The notes under the pieces: generated by a model
Seen by the model: only the letters and a program-made list of their open reading frames with translations
What the model was told of the DNA's origin: nothing
Databases searched by the model: none
Position numbers and translations under genes: made by a program
Origin: Nemertoderma westbladi
Taxonomy: Eukaryota > Xenacoelomorpha > Nemertodermatida > Nemertodermatidae
Assembly: GCA_032718475.1 (NCBI GenBank)
Contig: JAUCBJ010006765.1
Span: forward strand, 1-52,026
Direction of reading: 5' to 3'
DNA: 52,026 nucleotides
Shown here: positions 47,330 to 52,026 of the stretch, one piece after another
How the letters are laid out: every line of letters starts with the position of its first letter
Position numbering within the stretch: position 1 is the first letter of the stretch

Positions 47330-47745
47330 CTACAGTAGGCCTACCGGTAACTTTTACACGTTCGTGGGGCCTTCGCGCAGCACGAATCTCGGATACCCCG
47401 AGAACGGTTAATCCGTTAAAGCTGTATAATCATCCGAGTACGTTTTGTTTAATCTACTATGGGTGTAATTCGTTAGCTTGTGACTTTGTTCTATTTAGCA
47501 TACTGTAATGCTCATAGCATCATAGGACATTCTACTAAATCACAGCTGTAATTTATGCTATAGAAATAATGTCTATCTGCGTGTACAATTTCGAAACCTT
47601 TTGACAGACCACATGTTTACCAAATTTGGTTTAATTTCATCAATAATTGACAGACTTATTGTTGACAGACTTATTTCGGTTATTATCAAAAGTCTAGAAT
47701 TACCGGTAGGGCCTACCGACTGACAGACTGTCTGATTTTTTATTC
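47330..47745 (-). repeat. inverted copy of the 25.8-kb dispersed repeat
   Basis: Contains the reverse complements of GTGCTGCGCGAAGGCCCCAC (about 47360), of TGATGAAATTAAACCAAA (about 47635) and of the CAGACAGTCTGTCAGTCGG / ACCGGTA block (about 47700-47740). Confidence 0.65.
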
Positions 47746-48214
47746 CCTTTTTTAATTCCCTACGCGTTACTTTAAAACTAAGTTAAAATTATTTAGACTA
47801 AATTAATCTGAAAATTTATTTAAATTTCTACAAAGTAACTCTGCATAAAAGTGGCGCCAAACTATAGCGGTTGGGGAATTTCAAAAAAGTAATTTTGACA
47901 GATATATATGTTAATGTTGCCCTATATCTCAATTAATAAAAAAAAAACATTTTTGCGATTTCGCAAATATTGCTGAGCCAAAACTAAACTGTTGAAGCTT
48001 TTAGGAGACCCCGGACGATGATGAGGATCGATGGCAGTATCTCCCAGGAAAGTAAAGAACGCAGGTTTACATCAGCATCCATCAGCGCTTAAATGTAGTG
48101 TTGTAGGAAGTTTCCACCTCTTCTACTCTAGGCATCAGTAGTTGGTGATTTGATTAGCACGAAATCAGAACCACCTTAGGAACCAATTTTCCCAGTCTTC
48201 CAGAATATGAGCAC

Positions 48215-48365
48215 GGATGAGGCAGTCTGTCAGTCGGTACCGGTAGTTTCATACTTTTGAATAAAAACTGAAAGAAGTCGGTCAATCATTGATGAAATTA
48301 AACCATATTTTGTATGCAGCCGTCAACAGTTTGGAAAGAATCTGAAGTTTGATCAAAAAGGGAAC
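48215..48365 (+). repeat. partial copy of the 25.8-kb dispersed repeat
   Basis: Contains GGCAGTCTGTCAGTCGGTAC, then CATACTTTTGA and CGGTCAATCATTGATGAAAT in the same order as at 26040-26110, followed by TTTGGAAAGAATCTGAAGTT, like the start of the unit at 25870. Confidence 0.65.
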
Positions 48366-48555
48366 AGTGGGCCAGTTCATATATAGGATTTGGATTGAGA
48401 TACGGATTTGGATTGAGGTTCAGATTAGGATCGGTGGTTCTGCAGGTATCAATAATAAATAATATATTTAATTCATCTTAATTAAATAATGATTTAATTT
48501 TAGGGGTTGTATTTTCATAAGAATATTAAAATGAATTAGAAAAAATTGAATTAAT

Positions 48556-48667
48556 GGGGGTAAATTTTACGCCGACAGTCGACAACCGATAGCAGACAAA
48601 CAACAGTTAACAACCAAACGCCGACAACAGACAACCAAGAGCCGGCAAGCGAAAGCAGACAACCGAA
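48556..48667 (+). repeat. diverged MITE end with GCCGACAACC motifs
   Basis: TTTTACGCCGACAGTCGACA followed by several degenerate GACAACC/GCAGACAA copies, related to the termini of the MITE at 28779-28990. No matching right end found nearby. Confidence 0.5.
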
Positions 48668-49253
48668 CTAATCTAACCATCTTCTAATCATATATTATAT
48701 TATTGATTTATTTTTGGCGTGGAGTGGTTACGCATTCGTATCGCATCTGCTGCACGAATGATGAGCCACGAATATATTTACATGTGAAATCTCACAGGCG
48801 ATACGAATACTATACGCATTCGTTAAATTATTCGGACTGACGAACCATTGACGAAGGCTTCACGAATCTTAAATAACATTGCACGCACCTTTTACGAATG
48901 CTGCATGTGGCACGGATGCGTTACGCATGGGGATTTTTTACTGGCAAAGATACTCTTTCACAAGATTCTTCTTCTTATGTCTTTAAAAGGTACCTTAAAT
49001 GGTGAATATCGAAATTAAATGTTAGCGAAATTAAGTTAATGTGTTAAAATACAGAAATAGGCTGAAACAACGCCCAAATTGGTAATATGTCTACAGTACT
49101 ACTGTTCTACTGTACTACCGGTATACAGAATACAGGTATAACCTATATATTGTAGCTGTGAATCCGTCACGCCCGCTGCCTACTGCTGTACTGCAGTTGT
49201 TGCAGCGTTGTAGAGTACCAAATTACTAGTGCAACGTAGTACTGACTGACGAA

Positions 49254-50966
49254 ATGGGAGGATTAGAAGGAGCGGTTGAAAGAGGAGCTGGAATCGCCGC
49301 TCAAGGTATTGTAAGGAATGTAGCCGGGGGAGATGGAGGTGGAGGAAACGGCCCACCCGGAGTCTGGGCCAATCTCTACGCGAACATTACGTCTCTTCTG
49401 TCTAACGCGGCGGGATTCGCCCCCCTTCCTTGTTGCAGCCGTTGCCGGTAAGTTTTGATACAGTTATGAGTTTCGTATCGTACTCTCCCCCACTCCCATC
49501 AGCCTGTCAGCCCATCGTCTGCTGACCGTGAACTCATTTAAATATTTTATATTTTTATGGCCAGTTCTGCTGTAGGCCTAGGCCTATAATATATACCGGT
49601 ACGTGCCTATATCTGTATATGGTATGATAGTAAATCCGCAAACATTAGTAGGTAGCAGCTGGTTCAAATCGATCAATACGTCGGACCTCATTTCCGAATA
49701 CCGGAACACCGATGCGCTCTGTTGTAGGCCTATAACTATATAAGATCTGTCTGTTGGTGGTGTTTACCTTACGCTTACATTGTTAATCAATATCCTTTGC
49801 TGTGCCTGTGATAGGCTAGGCTATATGTTACCGCTCTATGGATTTTGAGATGATCGATTTTATTTTTAATCTGTGAATTTTCTAGCGATTGGATTTAGAG
49901 CCGCGAATTATTGTTTAATGTGATTATGTCAACAGCTATTATTAAGTGCAATAAAGTATAATATATATCTATTTATATTATTATTTTTATTATTATTATA
50001 TTATATTATTATTATGTCCGTAAATTCTCAGGCCTTCTTCTTTTCCGGTTCCGTAGAGTTAATGGAAAAATTGTGGCGTTACTTAACTCATAATATTTGG
50101 ACTCTGTAATCTGTGGTTATGTGGAACGTTTTCCAGTAGACTCAGAAAGATTCTTATCTTAATTTAATTCCAGCCTATTCGAGGCAAACAGAAAGATTCG
50201 TCGTCTTCCACAAATGACGTCGCGTCGATGGAGAAGCGATGTACCGAACTCGAAGAACAGCTGGAGTTCGAACGGTTTTCTGTACGAACAGAACTCGGCG
50301 CTCAACGCGAATCAACAGCTCGCGGTGGATGCGGCTCGAGAAGAGTTCGCGAGCCGTCATCAAGGAATCCGTCGATGTCGTTACTAAACTCGCCGATTCC
50401 GTGTACGAGGAAAAGATTGGGTTCCTAAACGGGTTGCATACAGATCTATTGGATAGGTTAGGTTGGTAAACCAGATAAACGGACAGACAAAATGTTAAAT
50501 ATCGACAGACAGATCACCATTAACTATGGACCTAATTATATGCTGTTTATTAAAAGTCTTCATGGCTCGCCCCCCAAAGACAAAATTATTTTTTGTGACA
50601 TTTTTAAAGGTTTATAATATGTATATCTTATCTTTTTAAGATTAATTTTCTTTTTTATGATTATCATAATGTATAAATAATTATTTATTTATAGACAAGA
50701 TATCTATTGCTCACCTTTTAAACGACGTAAACGTCGGCTGGTCACAGAGGGATCGATTGCTCAACAAAGCCGCCAATTCCTCCTATAATGAATCCATGTA
50801 TGTCTACAGCGGGGTCAGTGATATCATTGAGAACGACACCAGCTGCGGGGACTCGAGATTAACCAATGGGAAACTCATGTGGATCTACCTGAAATATTGG
50901 CGGGAACTGGCGGCCAATCAACGCCTAGAATCAATTCAATCACAACTTGCACAATGTATTAAGTGA
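49254..50966 (+). CDS. unidentified three-exon gene with a frame conflict in exon 2
   Basis: Exon 1, 49254-49447, starts MGGLEGAVERGAGIAAQGIV and has a Gly-rich stretch; donor TTGCCG|GTAAGT, phase 2. Exon 2, 50174-50461, after TTCCAG; donor GGTTAG|GTTGGT. Exon 3, 50695-50966, after TTATAG, encodes DKISIAHLLNDVNVGWSQRD and ends AQCIK, TGA. Exons 2 and 3 agree in one frame (IKESVDVVTKLADSVYEEK, LNGLHTDLLDRL), but the frame entering from exon 1 (ALNANQQLAVDAAREEFAS) reaches a stop near 50375, so one base is in excess near 50340-50350. A third frame at the start of exon 2 also looks protein-like (MEKRCTELEEQLEFERF). Helical, coiled-coil-like; I do not recognise the family. Pseudogene, assembly indel or a wrong exon border are all possible; the neighbouring SNX4 and ERICH3 models need no such correction. 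Confidence 0.5.
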
Positions 50967-52026
50967 AAGTAAATAGTTAATAACATTGCAATGTAACTAA
51001 TTTCATCACAAAGTATTGTAATAAAACTTGTTCGTTTTTGTATAAGAAGCGCCCCTATCTTTTATGGTAGATTATCCTTGTGCGATAGATTGTTACACTT
51101 TATCACCAATTCATTGACATACTTTATTATTATTAAGGAAATTCACGGGAAAGTAATTTTACCTTTATTTTTGCCATAAAAAGAGTAAATACGATGAGCC
51201 ACTAAAATTGAGTCGCAGTGTTTATATAGAATATCCTATAGGTTTTTCTTTTTTCAGAAGTCAAATATGCTGGAAAAAATTAAGGCATTTTTTTTCAAGT
51301 GCTCAAGAAAACATAGTGCTTAAAAGTATAAATTTTAGCTAACTGTTATAATATTTAAGAATTAAGTTAAAAAAGCAGTTGCTTGACAGTTGCTTGTATA
51401 TAATTTTATTGAATTACTTTGTGTTGGACCAATGGCAAACTGATTTACATTTCAGCCATTTTCTTCGAAAACTTACAATTATAAACGAAAAATAAGTAAA
51501 AAATGAAAATTGGCAAATTTCCTAAATTTTCCGGACTCCCTTCACTAATCCGTTGGGGGTGTTTCGGGTTGGAACCCTTAGAATATTTTGAGACAGGGGA
51601 ATAATAATAATAGTAATGTGGGACACGACGTAAAATCCCATCACGGCGAATTAATATTTCGTTTCCAATGTTAATTTTCCAATTTAGGGAAAGGAGCAGG
51701 TTACTAGAGGCACGTTATTCTAACCAAAACAATAAACGAAAGTCAATAGATCAGGTACAGTTTTTATTTTTTGGAGTAATCAGTTGTCATTTGCGGCGTT
51801 CTTCCGCTGGAGAGAAGGTGATTTTGATTGCGTCAACAGTTCCCCCCATATCTGGATTATTTTAGGGGTATTTTGCAATCACTGCTTTATGTTGATATTT
51901 CAATAGCCGAGAGTTTTACGCTGAGATTTTAGTATCAAAAAATATTCCCTTCCTCTTCACTATAACCAGTACGGGTCTAAAGTACATGATCTGCAAACCA
52001 CCGGAGCTTGTTTCTTCAAATAGGAG
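50967..52026. other. 3' flank, no gene seen
   Basis: AT-rich. AATAAA at 51020-51025 on plus, 54 bases past the stop, is a likely poly(A) signal. 51685-51745 (AGGTTACTAGAGGC, CTAACCAAAACAATAAACGA) resembles the interior of the MITE at 28860-28915. The 65-codon frame at 51668-51865 includes that repeat and is unlikely to be a gene. Confidence 0.5.

Larger units (their letters stand above)
44055..49253. other. intergenic region between SNX4 and the plus-strand gene at 49254
   Basis: No gene supported. Holds the long inverted repeat (44802-46123), a G-run, a LINE remnant and dispersed repeats. 44100-44600 is rich in CTAGTAC and TGCCTG motifs and should include the SNX4 promoter; I see no definite core element. 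48700-48930 has many ACGAAT/ATTCGT motifs in both orientations. Confidence 0.5.

Overview
The window looks like nuclear DNA from an invertebrate animal: introns with GT..AG borders, AT-rich non-coding DNA, a CACTA transposon, CR1/L2-like LINE remnants, MITEs and very large minisatellites. The gene set (ERICH3, SNX4, an animal-type R2R3 MYB) is metazoan. A marine deuterostome is my guess for the host, but this is a weak inference.

Layout. (1) 854-16205, minus strand: a complete ten-exon ERICH3-like gene. Its predicted 857-residue product has the ERICH3 N-terminus, the DUF4590-like domain, a Lys/Ser-rich tract and, unexpectedly, C-terminal leucine-rich repeats. The intron after exon 5 holds about 8.2 kb of a 40-bp minisatellite. 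(2) 20534-21985, plus strand: an intronless R2R3 MYB gene. (3) About 22-28 kb: a LINE 3' end, a 20-bp-period satellite and dispersed repeats. (4) 28015-44054, minus strand: sorting nexin SNX4 (PX-BAR) in nine exons; only the first, 12-codon exon is tentative. Its introns carry four minisatellites, a MULE-type MITE with a 9-bp target-site duplication, a LINE fragment and a 4.85-kb CACTA element. The CACTA element has 24-bp perfect terminal inverted repeats and an uninterrupted two-exon transposase. (5) 44-49 kb: an inverted repeat with 103-bp arms, a LINE remnant and dispersed repeats. (6) 49254-50966, plus strand: a three-exon gene I cannot name, with a reading-frame conflict in exon 2.

The main discovery candidate is a recurring architecture. 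In two genes, three separate minisatellites begin exactly at an exon/intron junction. Each repeat unit is a copy of the last bases of the coding exon plus its 5' splice site. They are ERICH3 exon 5 (40-bp unit, about 200 copies), SNX4 exon 8 (31/33-bp unit, about 105 copies) and SNX4 exon 6 (36-41-bp unit, 6 copies). The exonic parts encode residues that align to the human proteins, so the exon is the likely source and the array the derivative. These introns therefore start with runs of 6 to about 200 tandem donor-site copies on the transcribed strand. A fourth array, in SNX4 intron 2, consists of about 56 units that each carry GTGAGT or GTAAGT on the sense strand.

Gene models come from reading splice sites and frames by eye. 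All ERICH3 and SNX4 phases close, but no transcript or database was available. Comparisons with human proteins are from memory.
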